Shown here: in pieces, positions 9,750-18,204 of the stretch
How the letters are laid out: the number at the start of each line of letters is the position of its first letter
Numbering within the stretch: position 1 is the first letter of the stretch
Source of the DNA: Streptomyces sp. FIT100
GTDB taxonomy: Bacteria > Actinomycetota > Actinomycetes > Streptomycetales > Streptomycetaceae
Assembly: GCF_024584805.1 (NCBI RefSeq)
Contig: NZ_CP075715.1
Coordinates: 6,791,526 to 6,855,525 of the forward strand
Length of the DNA: 64,000 nt
Direction of reading: 5' to 3'
The notes under the pieces: generated by a model
The model's database searches: none
What the model saw: only the letters and a program-made list of their open reading frames with translations
Told to the model about the DNA's origin: nothing
Program-made: the position numbers and the translations under genes

Positions 9750-11000
9750 GTGAGCACGTACCGTGACTTCGCCCACCGGGGTGCCGCCCGGGCCACCGTC
9801 CTGCGGACCGTCGGCACCCGGGAGAGGCGCTCCCACCTCACCGCGCCCCGCGTCCCGACCGTCGGCATCGACATCGGCGGTACGAAGGTGATGGCCGGGG
9901 TCGTCGACGCCGACGGCATCATCCTGGAGAGGCTCCGCACCGAGACCCCCGACAAGTCCAAGAGCCCCAAGGTCGTCGAGGACACCATCGTCGAGCTGGT
10001 CCTCGACCTCTCCGACCGCCACGACGTCCACGCCGTCGGCATCGGCGCGGCAGGCTGGGTCGACGCCGACCGCTCCAAGGTGCTCTTCGCGCCGCACCTC
10101 GCCTGGCGCAACGAACCGCTGCGGGACTCCCTGCAGAAGCGGCTCGCCGTCCCCGTCATGGTCGACAACGACGCCAACACCGCCGCCTGGGCCGAGTGGC
10201 GCTTCGGCGCGGGCCGCGGCGAGGACCATCTCGTCATGATCACCCTCGGCACCGGCATCGGCGGGGCGATCCTGGAGGGCGGCCAGGTCAAGCGGGGCAA
10301 GTACGGCGTCGCCGGTGAGTTCGGCCATATGCAGGTCGTACCCGGCGGGCACCGCTGCCCCTGCGGCAACCGCGGCTGCTGGGAGCAGTACAGCTCCGGC
10401 AACGCCCTGGTCCGCGAGGCCCGCGAGCTGGCCGCGGCGGACTCCCCGGTCGCGTACAACATCATCGAGCGCGTCAAGGGCCACATCCCGGACATCACCG
10501 GACCGCTCATCACCGAGCTGGCCCGCGAGGGCGACGCCATGTGCGTCGAGCTCCTGGAGGACATCGGCCGGTGGCTCGGCGTCGGCATCGCCAACCTCGC
10601 CGCGGCACTCGACCCGTCCTGCTTCGTCATCGGCGGCGGCGTCAGCGCCGCCGACGATCTGCTGATCGGCCCCGCCAGGGACGCCTTCCGCCGCCACCTG
10701 ACCGGGCGCGGCTACCGGCCCGAAGCCCGAATCGCCAAGGCCGAGCTCGGCCCCGAGGCAGGTATGGTCGGTGCGGCCGACCTCGCCAGGCTGGTCGCCC
10801 GCCGCTTCCGGCGCGCCAACCGGCGCCGCGTCGAGCGGTACGAGAGATACGAGCGGTACGCCCAGGCATTCCGCAATCCGGTCGCCACCGCAGGCAGCGG
10901 CCATGACAGCCACGACCACGACAGTCACGACGGCGGCGACGGCGACAATGGGAACACCGCCGGCTCCGCCCGTACCACCCCACAGGAACCCTCGTCATGA
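9750..11000 (+). CDS. ROK family glucokinase
   Basis: 416 aa. GTG 9750 gives the usual N-terminus STYRDFAHRG; a longer frame from 9642 adds only low-complexity residues. The ATP-phosphate motif GIDIGGTKVMAGVVDADG starts near residue 40. ROK signatures follow: VDNDANTAAWAEWRFGAG and the zinc-binding HRCPCGNRGCWEQYSSG (CxCGxxGC type), then the C-terminal GGGVSAADDLL. ROK kinases phosphorylate glucose or related sugars and in Streptomyces contribute to carbon catabolite control. The C-terminus is an odd His/Asp/Gly-rich tail (HDSHDHDSHDGGDGDN). The stop overlaps the next start (ATGA). Confidence 0.9.
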   Translation: MSTYRDFAHRGAARATVLRTVGTRERRSHLTAPRVPTVGIDIGGTKVMAGVVDADGIILERLRTETPDKSKSPKVVEDTIVELVLDLSDRHDVHAVGIGAAGWVDADRSKVLFAPHLAWRNEPLRDSLQKRLAVPVMVDNDANTAAWAEWRFGAGRGEDHLVMITLGTGIGGAILEGGQVKRGKYGVAGEFGHMQVVPGGHRCPCGNRGCWEQYSSGNALVREARELAAADSPVAYNIIERVKGHIPDITGPLITELAREGDAMCVELLEDIGRWLGVGIANLAAALDPSCFVIGGGVSAADDLLIGPARDAFRRHLTGRGYRPEARIAKAELGPEAGMVGAADLARLVARRFRRANRRRVERYERYERYAQAFRNPVATAGSGHDSHDHDSHDGGDGDNGNTAGSARTTPQEPSS

Positions 11001-11602
11001 CCCTGCCCCGACAGACCGCCCCCCGACCGGACGAGTCACTGCCCACCGTGCAGACCGTGCGGCCCGTACGGCTGCCCGAGGACCGGCGCCACATGATCCG
11101 GCGGCGCTGGGTGACCGCGATCGTCATCGTGCTGCTCATCGGCATCCCGGCCGGCTACCTGGTGATCTCCGCGGAGCAGAGCCGCCGCAGCGGCCGCGAC
11201 AAGGAGCAGGAGTCCTCGGCCACCGGGCTGCGCGAGCACTGGCCGTCCAAGATGAAGCGCCGCGTCTTCGAGGTCCCCATCCCCGCGAAGTCGACCGAGG
11301 TCGCCTACTACGAGACCTCCAACTGGAAGTCCAGCCGGCTCTACGTCACCTTCCGCACCACCGCCGCCGGGCTTGACACCTTCCTCACCAAGGTCGGCAC
11401 CAGCCGCTCCGAGCTCAGGACCGGCGCGGTGAGCATCGGGCACCGCGACGCCGCCACCGCAGGCTGGACGTTCGGGCCGGAATCCGCCTGGTCGGGCACC
11501 ACGCACCAGGAGAAGGCCCCCCGGCCGACCCAGGACATCACCGCCGATCTGTCCGATCCGTCCTCGCCCAAGGTCTTCGTCGTCTCGACCGCGACCCCCT
11601 GA
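10997..11602 (+). CDS. Single-pass membrane protein of unknown function, coupled to ROK kinase
   Basis: 201 aa. ATG 10997 overlaps the ROK stop, so the two genes are co-translated. The N-terminal 35 residues are basic and are followed by one hydrophobic helix (VTAIVIVLLIGIPAGYLVIS). An extracytoplasmic domain of about 145 residues follows, containing MKRRVFEVPIPAKSTEVAY and a YVTFRTTAAGLDTFL segment. I recognise no enzymatic motif. The pairing with an ROK kinase suggests a conserved actinobacterial two-gene unit (inference). Confidence 0.75.
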   Translation: MTLPRQTAPRPDESLPTVQTVRPVRLPEDRRHMIRRRWVTAIVIVLLIGIPAGYLVISAEQSRRSGRDKEQESSATGLREHWPSKMKRRVFEVPIPAKSTEVAYYETSNWKSSRLYVTFRTTAAGLDTFLTKVGTSRSELRTGAVSIGHRDAATAGWTFGPESAWSGTTHQEKAPRPTQDITADLSDPSSPKVFVVSTATP

Positions 11603-11603
11603 C

Positions 11604-11686
11604 CGGGGACCCGGCGAGGTCCCGGGAACGGGTCGCTGGGACGGGCCGCCGGGACGAGTCGCCGGGACGAGTCGCCGGGACGGGCC
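11604..11686. repeat. GC-rich hairpin followed by a 13-bp tandem repeat (four units)
   Basis: Just after the stop at 11602 lies an imperfect inverted repeat (GGGACC ... GGTCCC), possibly a terminator. Positions 11635-11686 hold four head-to-tail 13-bp units of the form GCCGGGACGAGTC, with one or two substitutions in the outer units. No gene is seen between 11603 and 11805. Confidence 0.6.
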
Positions 11687-11805
11687 GCCGCACGCCGGGG
11701 CCCAGGTGTGGAGAGCGCGGCGCCGGGGAACCCGTAACCGGTCGCGATCTCCAGGGGCCGGCCCTTCGCGGCCGCGCCCCCGAACCGGACGGAGGCTCAC
11801 CCCCG

Positions 11806-12696
11806 ATGGCACCACCCATCACCGCAGGGGCGGACGGATCACCGGAAAGCCTGGCCGCCGTGGCCTGGGCCGCCCGCGAGGCCGTGCTCCGCGGCCTCCC
11901 TCTCCGTATCGTGCACGCCTGGCTGTGGCAGCCGCTGGACGTGCCGATCGTCCAGGACAAGGAGACGCAGGCCCGGTCGGCCGAACGCCTGGTGCGCGAG
12001 GCGGGGGCGGCGGTGTCCGCCCGGTACCCCGACCTACCGGTCACCACCGAGGTGGTCCCGGACACGCCGGTCGCCGCCCTGCTGGGCGAGGCCGAGCGGT
12101 CCCGGATGCTGGTGCTCGGCTCGCGGGGGCACGGCGCAATCGTGGGGTTCCTGGTCGGCTCGTACGGCCAGCAGGTGATCGCCTCCGCCGGGTGCCCCGT
12201 CGTCTCGGTCCGGGCCCCCGCCGCAGATGCCGAGGCCCCAAAGGAACCCCAGCCGCGGGACGGCGATGAGATCGTCGTGGGCCAGCAGGGCTCGGCGGAG
12301 GACAGCGCCGCGGTGCTCGGCTTCGCCTTCGAGACCGCGGCCGCACACGGCGCGCCCGTGCGCGCGGTACGGGCATGGAGCCTGCCGCCCTTCTTCGCCT
12401 ACAGTCCCGGAACGCTGCAACTGGTCGACGAGGCCGGGGGCCTGGAGCCGTACGAGAAGCAGGCGCTGGCCGAGGCACTCGCCCCGTGGCGGGAGCGCTT
12501 CCCCGACGTGGCGGTGACCGAGCACGTCGAGATCGGCAGCGCGGGGCAGGTGCTGCTGTCGGCGGTCTCCCGCGCCCAGTTGCTCGTGGTCGGCCGCCGG
12601 GCGCGCCGCTCCGCCATCGGCAAGCGCATCGGGTCTGTCGCCCATGCCTCGCTGCACCATGCGCCCTGCCCCGTGGTGGTCGTACCCCACACCTGA
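11806..12696 (+). CDS. Universal stress protein, two tandem UspA domains
   Basis: 296 aa. Two Usp domains (about 5-145 and 155-295) each end with the family nucleotide-binding pattern. The first is LVLGSRGHGAIVGFLVGSYG (GxRGxG then nine residues then G-S). The second is LVVGRRARRSAIGKRIGSVA, more degenerate at the glycines. The N-terminus ITAGADGSPESLAAVAWAAREA is typical of actinobacterial tandem Usp. The domains bind ATP and act in dormancy, hypoxia or redox stress, with targets unknown. The last 298 bp are overlapped antisense by the read-through tail of the RNA ligase-like gene on the minus strand. Confidence 0.9.
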   Translation: MAPPITAGADGSPESLAAVAWAAREAVLRGLPLRIVHAWLWQPLDVPIVQDKETQARSAERLVREAGAAVSARYPDLPVTTEVVPDTPVAALLGEAERSRMLVLGSRGHGAIVGFLVGSYGQQVIASAGCPVVSVRAPAADAEAPKEPQPRDGDEIVVGQQGSAEDSAAVLGFAFETAAAHGAPVRAVRAWSLPPFFAYSPGTLQLVDEAGGLEPYEKQALAEALAPWRERFPDVAVTEHVEIGSAGQVLLSAVSRAQLLVVGRRARRSAIGKRIGSVAHASLHHAPCPVVVVPHT

Positions 12697-13493
12697 GCGA
12701 GGTGCTCGCGGCAGACCCGTACCGCCGTGAGCCCGCAGGCGGCAGACCCGTACCGCCGTGAGCCCGCAGGCGGCAGACCCGTACCGCCGTGACCGCAGGC
12801 GGCAGACCCGTACCGCCGTGAGCCCGCAGGCGGCAGACCCGTACCGCCGTGAGCCCGCAGCGGGACCACCGTCAGGACGGATGCCAGGCTCCGGAGGTGC
12901 TCCCAGGTCATGTCCTTCCACCACTTCGTCTCCCAGTCGTGGCTGTGGAAGCGGAAGAGAGAGAGCGTGTCGGCGGTGAACCGCGGTGGCGGTGCCGGGG
13001 CCAGGACGTCCAGGAACGCGCTGATCTCGTCCGCCAGGTCCGGGCGCAGGGCGAGCTCGTGCGAGGCCACGGACAGGTGGGCCCGGAACCGGTCCATCGA
13101 GAAGGGCCGGGTCAGGTGGTCCTCGTGCGGGAGGGACAGCGGCGCCGGCGCCTTGTGTACGGCGGCGACCAGGTCGGTCATCCCGGTGTTCGGCGTGCCG
13201 TCGGGGAGGTGGTGGATGTCGAAGACCAGGGCGCTGCCGAGCCGGACGATCCCGGAGTTGTACACCGTGAAGGAAGCCGCATCGGCGAGGAGCCGGTCCA
13301 GCACCTCGACCAGTTCGGCTTCGGTGACACCGCAGTGGATGTTCCCGGCGAGGGTGGCGTGGGGCGGAAAGGCGGCGCTGGAGACCAGCCCGAACTGCTG
13401 CTTCATCGTCAGGTGCAGCTGGGCCAGCATCGTGCAGGTGTGCGGGTCGGGGCGGAGGAAGACTCCATAGCGGTGGGGGCTGCGGGCGGTCAC
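12399..13493 (-). CDS. 2'-5' RNA ligase-like (LigT/2H phosphoesterase) protein with repeat-derived C-terminal read-through
   Basis: The frame runs 364 codons from GTG 13493, but only the first 205-211 residues look like a normal protein. They carry two HxT/HxS motifs, HAT at 45-47 (FPPHATLAG) and HLS at 139-141 (FRAHLSVAS), the catalytic pair of 2H phosphoesterases that act on 2',5' or cyclic phosphate ends. At 12860 the frame enters the 31-bp minisatellite, whose minus-strand frames contain no stop. It then continues antisense to the Usp gene as far as 12399. The natural C-terminus has probably been lost or displaced by the repeat array. The 2H-fold call is fairly firm; the physiological substrate is unknown. 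Confidence 0.65.
   Translation of the reverse strand: MTARSPHRYGVFLRPDPHTCTMLAQLHLTMKQQFGLVSSAAFPPHATLAGNIHCGVTEAELVEVLDRLLADAASFTVYNSGIVRLGSALVFDIHHLPDGTPNTGMTDLVAAVHKAPAPLSLPHEDHLTRPFSMDRFRAHLSVASHELALRPDLADEISAFLDVLAPAPPPRFTADTLSLFRFHSHDWETKWWKDMTWEHLRSLASVLTVVPLRAHGGTGLPPAGSRRYGSAACGHGGTGLPPAGSRRYGSAACGLTAVRVCREHLAQVWGTTTTGQGAWCSEAWATDPMRLPMAERRARRPTTSNWARETADSSTCPALPISTCSVTATSGKRSRHGASASASACFSYGSRPPASSTSCSVPGL
12710..12860. repeat. 31-bp minisatellite, about five copies
   Basis: Head-to-tail copies of a 31-bp unit beginning GGCAGACCCGTACCGCCGTG lie at 12710-12740, 12741-12771, 12772-12800 (two bases missing), 12801-12831 and a final incomplete copy 12832-12860. Copies are otherwise identical, which points to recent slippage or expansion. 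The array lies between the Usp stop and the conserved end of the convergent RNA ligase-like gene. It has no spacers, so it is not a CRISPR. Confidence 0.9.
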
Positions 13494-13704
13494 CGGCCCA
13501 CCTGCTCCCGGTACTGCCGGATGTCGCGGTTGGCGGCGGCCTCGGCATCCTGGAGGGGCCGGTCGAGGGGGGCTGCGACACGGTGCACCGCATGCGGGAA
13601 CGTTCCCATCGATGTGCAGGGAGACGGGCGTGACGCTCGGCGGGAAACCCCTTGCGGATGCGGCGGGACCGGCAGGGCGCAGCCCCTTCTGGCCTCGTGA
13701 TGCA

Positions 13705-14535
13705 ATGCCGCTCATGGCAACTCTCATTGATAAGGCGCAGGTGTTCCGTTCCCTGCATGTGCCGGGCACACCGGTGGTCCTGCCCAACGCATGGGACGTG
13801 GCGTCCGCGCGAGTGGTCGCGGACGCCGGCGCCCTCGCCGTTGCGACCACCAGCGCCGGGGTCGCCTGGTCGCTCGGTCGCGGTGACGGCGACCACCTCA
13901 CCCGAGACCAGGCGCTCGGAGCGATCGCCCGGATCACGGCCGCCGTCGAGGCGCCGGTCACCGCCGACATCGAACGCGGCTACGCGTCCGACCCGGCCGG
14001 TGTGGCCGAGACCGTACGAGGTGTCCTCGCGGCCGGAGCGGTGGGCATCAACCTGGAGGACACTCTGCGTCCCGTCGCCGAGCAGGCCGAACGGCTCACA
14101 GCCGCCCGCAGGGCCGCGGACGACGCCGGTGTCCCGCTGTTCATCAACGCCCGTATCGACACGCACCGCCTGCCACCCGGTGACCGCACCGCCTGGCTCG
14201 ACGAAACGCTCGCCCGTGCCCGCGCCTACGCGGCGGCCGGCGCGGACGGCATCTTCGTCCTCGGCACACCGGACGCCGAAACGGTCCGGACGCTCGTGTC
14301 CTCCCAACCCCTGCCGGTGAACGTCCTGGCAGGCCCCGGCTCCCTGCCCGTGTCCGAGCTGGCCGAGGCGGGCGCTGCCCGTATCAGCGCGGGTTCCTCC
14401 ATCGCCGAGGCCGCGTACGGGTTGGTCCGGCGAGCGGCCTGCGAACTGCTGGAGAAGGGCACGACGACCACAGCGGAGGGCGGGTTCGACTACGCCACCC
14501 TCAACGCGCTGCTCCTCGCCGGACCGGAGCACTGA
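13705..14535 (+). CDS. Isocitrate lyase/PEP mutase family protein
   Basis: 276 aa from ATG 13705; ATG 13714 is the alternative, and neither has a strong ribosome site. The family pattern is clear: VLPNAWDVASARVVADAGA at the start, ATTSAGVAWSLG, VTADIERGYASDP (the Mg-binding Asp region), GINLEDT, FINARIDT, and AGADGIFVLG near the end. It lacks the KKCGH-type loop of true isocitrate lyase. It is therefore of the PEP mutase/oxaloacetate-decarboxylase-like branch that cleaves or forms C-C or P-C bonds in small alpha-oxy acids. The exact substrate is unknown. It is divergent from the RNA ligase-like gene, with 211 bp between. Confidence 0.85.
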   Translation: MPLMATLIDKAQVFRSLHVPGTPVVLPNAWDVASARVVADAGALAVATTSAGVAWSLGRGDGDHLTRDQALGAIARITAAVEAPVTADIERGYASDPAGVAETVRGVLAAGAVGINLEDTLRPVAEQAERLTAARRAADDAGVPLFINARIDTHRLPPGDRTAWLDETLARARAYAAAGADGIFVLGTPDAETVRTLVSSQPLPVNVLAGPGSLPVSELAEAGAARISAGSSIAEAAYGLVRRAACELLEKGTTTTAEGGFDYATLNALLLAGPEH

Positions 14536-14764
14536 GCCGTGGTCAAGCACGCAGCCGCCGTCGGATCGCCCTCGGGGTGACCGTGCCGTGGTGCAGCGGG
14601 CCGGGCCGAGTGCGTCGGTCGCGGCCCGCTGCCGGCGGTCTGGCCAGGACCGTGGTGAGGCCAGGTCTGGCCAGGTCGCGGTGAGGTCAGGCCGGGCCAG
14701 GTCAGGGCCGCGGTGCGGCTAGGGCGGCGGCCAGGGCGGTGGTCAGGCCGGCGCGGCGGCGACC
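14536..14764. other. Gene-free GC-rich stretch with degenerate GGCCAGGTC repeats
   Basis: Between the PEP mutase-family gene and the MmyB relic the sequence contains several imperfect copies of a GGCCAGGTC/GGTCAGGCC word (about 14635-14705). I see no credible gene or promoter. Confidence 0.5.
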
Positions 14765-15138
14765 TTGCGGGCGGTCTTCACGATGTCGCCGGTCGGCCGT
14801 GTCGGGTACTCGGGGTGGTCGTGCAGCCAACCGTCCTCCTGCGGGAGGGAGCCGCCCACCTGCGCGCCGCGTGGGCCGCTCATCCCGAGGACCAGGCGTT
14901 GGTCGACCTCATCACCGAATGCACCACTCATGACGAGGAATTCTCGCGCCTGTGGGCCGAGCGAGAGGTCAAGGTCAACGGCCGCGGACGCAAGGCGATA
15001 CGGCATCCTGACGTCGGCGCGATCGCCGTGCATTTCGAAGTACTCATGCCGCTTCAGGATACGGACCAGCGGTTGATGATCTGCCACGCCGCGGACGATG
15101 AGAGCCGGGCGGCACTGGACCGGCTGCGCACACGGTGA
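14765..15138 (+). pseudogene. Relic of an MmyB-type XRE regulator (C-terminal ligand domain only)
   Basis: From about 14820 to 15138 one frame encodes LLREGAAHLRAAWAAHPED, LITECTTHDEEFSRLWAERE, KAIRHPDVGAIAVHFEVLMP and DQRLMICHAADDESRAALD. In order this is the C-terminal half of the MmyB-like domain found behind the HTH of many Streptomyces regulators. Just upstream, in a different frame (14765-14815), is VFTMSPVGRVGYSGW, which resembles the FxxPxxRxxYxDW segment that should precede it. At least one frameshift therefore separates the two, and the HTH part is missing. Positions are approximate. No start codon with a ribosome site serves the remnant. Confidence 0.6.
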
Positions 15139-15206
15139 TAAGGAACCGGACCCGTTCCCGAATGCGCTTCCGGTGCGACGCGAACGGACTGCTCCCGCGG
15201 GTCGGC

Positions 15207-15626
15207 TCAGCGGCGGACCAGCTCCCAGAGCGCGAGGCCCGCGAACAGACAGCCGACCGCGAGGCACGGAACGATCCTGCTCAAGCTTTTCCAGACGAGC
15301 CCCTGCCGGACCCCGCCGTCTCGCATGTCGATCCGCGCGGTCCCCGGGGTGCCGGGAAGGTAGATCACCGGGGCCGAAGCCTGCAGGCCCAGGCCCCGCC
15401 CTGTTTCCTGGTCCCGGAACTGGCGCATGTGGCCCTGGTCGTCGACGAATTCGACCACCGCGTGTCGGGTGGGGCCATTCCCTCCTGTGCCGGAACTCGA
15501 CTTGTAGCGGGTCACCAGGCCCCTGGCGCGGATCCCGTGGTGCCGCAAGCGGTAGAGGAGCGCGGCCTCATGGACGCCGTACCCCGTGAGGGCCAGACCG
15601 AGCACCACGAACACCACGTAACCCAT
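15207..15626 (-). CDS. DUF3592-type membrane protein
   Basis: 139 aa with one helix at each end (GYVVFVVLGLALTGYGV and IVPCLAVGCLFAGLALWEL). Between them is a beta-rich segment with the DUF3592 pattern: GLVTRYKSSSG, AVVEFVDDQGHMRQF, then VIYLPGTPGTARID. The function of the family is unknown. It is a stand-alone minus-strand gene, divergent from the Ser/Thr kinase gene. Confidence 0.75.
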   Translation of the reverse strand: MGYVVFVVLGLALTGYGVHEAALLYRLRHHGIRARGLVTRYKSSSGTGGNGPTRHAVVEFVDDQGHMRQFRDQETGRGLGLQASAPVIYLPGTPGTARIDMRDGGVRQGLVWKSLSRIVPCLAVGCLFAGLALWELVRR

Positions 15627-15924
15627 CGGCGCCTCTCCTTCGGAGTCCCTTCGTGCTCTGCGGGCATCTCATGCTCCTGACAGGGACGCTCCGCTGCACA
15701 GCGGCGGTTCCTTGTGCACATGCGGGGTGCGGCCATGAACCCCCGCGGAGGCCATGCCACCGGACGCGGTCAGGATTCGCGGGGCGAGAGGGATGAGCTC
15801 GCTCGGGGGCGTCCGCCACGACTCGGCCAACAGCGCGGGTTCCGAGCCGGGAACCAGCCAAATACCAAGCACAGCAGGTGAGTCATGCTCACCCCGCCCA
15901 TCCTCGCCTGCGTATCGTCCTTGC

Positions 15925-17859
15925 ATGGACCATCTGAGCTTGGACGATCCGCGTGCGATTGGGCCCTATCGACTTCTCGGGGTGCTGGGAGAAGGGGGTA
16001 TGGGCCGGGTGTACCTCGCACGGTCCGCAGGGGGGCGGACCGTCGCCGTGAAGGTGGTGCGGGCCGAGTTCGCCAGGCAGGACGACTTCCAGCAGCGGTT
16101 CGCGCGGGAGGTCGACGCCGCGCGGCGCGTGAGCGGTCACTGGACCGCGCCGGTCCTGGACTTCGACACGAGCGCCGCGACGCCCTGGGTCGCCACCGGC
16201 TACGTACCGGGTCCCGACCTCCGGACCGTCGTCGCCGACGACTACGGCCCGCTGCCCGAGCATTCGCTGCGCAGCCTCGCGAACCGGCTCGCGCTCGCCC
16301 TGGAGGCCATCCACGACGCCGGTCTCGTGCACCGGGACCTGAAGCCGTCCAATGTCCTGGTCACCGTCGATGGTCCCCGCGTCATCGACTTCGGCATCGC
16401 CCGCGCCCTGCACGCCGTTTCCGGCAACGACTTCCGTACCCGCACCGGCGTTGTCGTCGGCTCGCCTGCCTTCATGTCGCCCGAGCAGGCGCGAGGGCTC
16501 GAAGTCGGCCCGCAGAGCGACGTGTTCAGCCTCGGTTCCGTCCTCGCCTACGCGGCGACCGGGCGGCTACCGTTCGGCAGCCACTCCATCGGGCTGCACG
16601 CGCAGTTGCTCCGCGTGATCGAGGAGGAGCCGGACTTGGAGGGCGTGCCGGAGGACCTGCTCGGGCTCGTACGCCAGTGCCTGGAGAAGGAGCCCGAGGG
16701 TCGTCCCACGCCTACGGAGCTTGTGGCCCGCACCGCCGCCGGGGAGGTGCGGCCATGGCTGCCGGGAGAGGTGCTCGAGCAGCTGGGAAGGCATGCGGCG
16801 TGGTTGCTGGATCTGGATCCGCAGGCACGTACGCCGGGTGTGCCTGTGGCTACGCAGCCGGACGTGCCGGTGGAGGCTCCGACCGATGCGCGGCCGGACA
16901 CGCGGCCGGACACCCAGCCGAACACTCCGGTGGATGCGTACAAGGAGGTACAGCCCGACGTGTCGGTGGTTGCTTCGGTGGGCACCTCGACGTCCGACGG
17001 CCGCCCGCCACAGCCGAGTGCCCCGCCCGCGCAGTCACGGTTCAAACGGGCCCGATTCCTCGTCGCTGCCGTCGGGGTGCTGGTCCTCTCCGTCGGCGTG
17101 GCGATCGCGGCGAACTCCTGGGAAGGCAACGGCACGGACCCCGGTGGAAGCGGCGGTACGGACGGCAGCGGGGAGGCCACCCCGGAGGCGGTGGCCGTGC
17201 CTGAGACTTTCCTCGGGGCGTGGGAGGGCGTGCCGTTGAGCGACACGCGCGTACGTGTCGAGTTCAAGAAGGACGAGCAGCACCGCACGGTCGCCAGGTC
17301 CTTCTTCCTGACCGGCACCTCGCTCTGCGTCGTGAACAAGGAACCGAAGAATGCGTCCGAGGGCTCGGTTTCCCTGGGGGACGCCCGTAGCGAGAACGCC
17401 TTCGGCAGCGGCACGTGCACATTCCTGCCGTCGTACACCCTGAAGACCCGCAAGGACGGCAACCTCGACTTCGCCACCGACAACGGGCACTACAAGGCCG
17501 TCCTCTTCAAGGCCAGGACCGGCGAGGCGCCCGTGCCCGAGAAGTACTTGGGGCAGTGGGTGCCCAAGGGCAAGGAGAAGGACCCGACGGCCCAGGTCAC
17601 CATCGAGCAGGCGAAGACCGGGGATATCTTCGTCAAGGGCTGGGACAACTCCGGTCAGAAACGCTGCACGTGGAAGGAGACCCTGGTGTTCGTGAACGAC
17701 ACCGGACTCATCTCCAGGCCGGTCTACCGACGCGGGTCGGCGGATCCCTGCGGCATGGCGCCCACCGGCGCCCGTGGGTACGCCCTCGCCCGCTCCGGCA
17801 TCCTGTCCATGGGCCATGCGGCGCAGAAGCTGGAGTTCGTCCGCAGGGCCGGCGCGTAA
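15925..17859 (+). CDS. Transmembrane serine/threonine protein kinase (PASTA-less, Hanks type)
   Basis: 644 aa from ATG 15925. The kinase domain spans about 15-275: glycine loop GEGGMGRVY (22-30), VAVKVV with the ATP Lys at 43, HRDLKPSNV (catalytic loop), DFGIAR, and FMSPEQARG. A Pro/Asp/Val-rich linker with repeated PDVPV, PDTRPDTQPNTPVD words follows (about 310-355). One membrane helix (FLVAAVGVLVLSVGVAIAA, about 375-395) leads to a Gly/Ser-rich hinge and an external domain of about 220 residues with paired cysteines. The outside domain likely senses an envelope signal and the inside kinase phosphorylates regulators. Ligand and targets are unknown. Confidence 0.92.
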   Translation: MDHLSLDDPRAIGPYRLLGVLGEGGMGRVYLARSAGGRTVAVKVVRAEFARQDDFQQRFAREVDAARRVSGHWTAPVLDFDTSAATPWVATGYVPGPDLRTVVADDYGPLPEHSLRSLANRLALALEAIHDAGLVHRDLKPSNVLVTVDGPRVIDFGIARALHAVSGNDFRTRTGVVVGSPAFMSPEQARGLEVGPQSDVFSLGSVLAYAATGRLPFGSHSIGLHAQLLRVIEEEPDLEGVPEDLLGLVRQCLEKEPEGRPTPTELVARTAAGEVRPWLPGEVLEQLGRHAAWLLDLDPQARTPGVPVATQPDVPVEAPTDARPDTRPDTQPNTPVDAYKEVQPDVSVVASVGTSTSDGRPPQPSAPPAQSRFKRARFLVAAVGVLVLSVGVAIAANSWEGNGTDPGGSGGTDGSGEATPEAVAVPETFLGAWEGVPLSDTRVRVEFKKDEQHRTVARSFFLTGTSLCVVNKEPKNASEGSVSLGDARSENAFGSGTCTFLPSYTLKTRKDGNLDFATDNGHYKAVLFKARTGEAPVPEKYLGQWVPKGKEKDPTAQVTIEQAKTGDIFVKGWDNSGQKRCTWKETLVFVNDTGLISRPVYRRGSADPCGMAPTGARGYALARSGILSMGHAAQKLEFVRRAGA

Positions 17860-18204
17860 CGCATACGTACGGGGGCGTCGTAGGCGCACGACGTTTCCGC
17901 GCGTCAGAGCGCACCGAGGCGGAGGCCGCAGTCGGCACCATCGGCGGCGCGGTGACCGCCCTCGGTGGCCTGCTGAACCTCCGCGACGCCCGCCGGTGGC
18001 TTCTGGCAGCCGCCAGGGTCTGCCGTCACGACCCGCGCCCGGAAACGGTCCGGCAGAGCACTCGCCGCTGTCCGCGCGCCGACCGAGCACGGCTGCGCCC
18101 CCCTGAAGAGCCGGCGGGCCGAGCGACCTGTCGAGAGTGGGACGAGGCCCGCTAGATTCACCCCGGCGATGTGACATCTCGTGGCAGATGAGAGGGTCGG
18201 GCGG
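17860..18204. other. Intergenic region before pcaL, no gene seen
   Basis: 345 bp between the kinase stop and the chosen pcaL start. Short frames here resemble no protein I know. A CTAG occurs at about 18151. Any pcaL promoter must lie here, but I cannot identify a convincing -35/-10 pair. Confidence 0.4.

Noticed and set aside
12710..12860. Possible CRISPR array
   Set aside because: The repeats are directly adjacent with no spacers and there are no cas genes; it is a tandem minisatellite.
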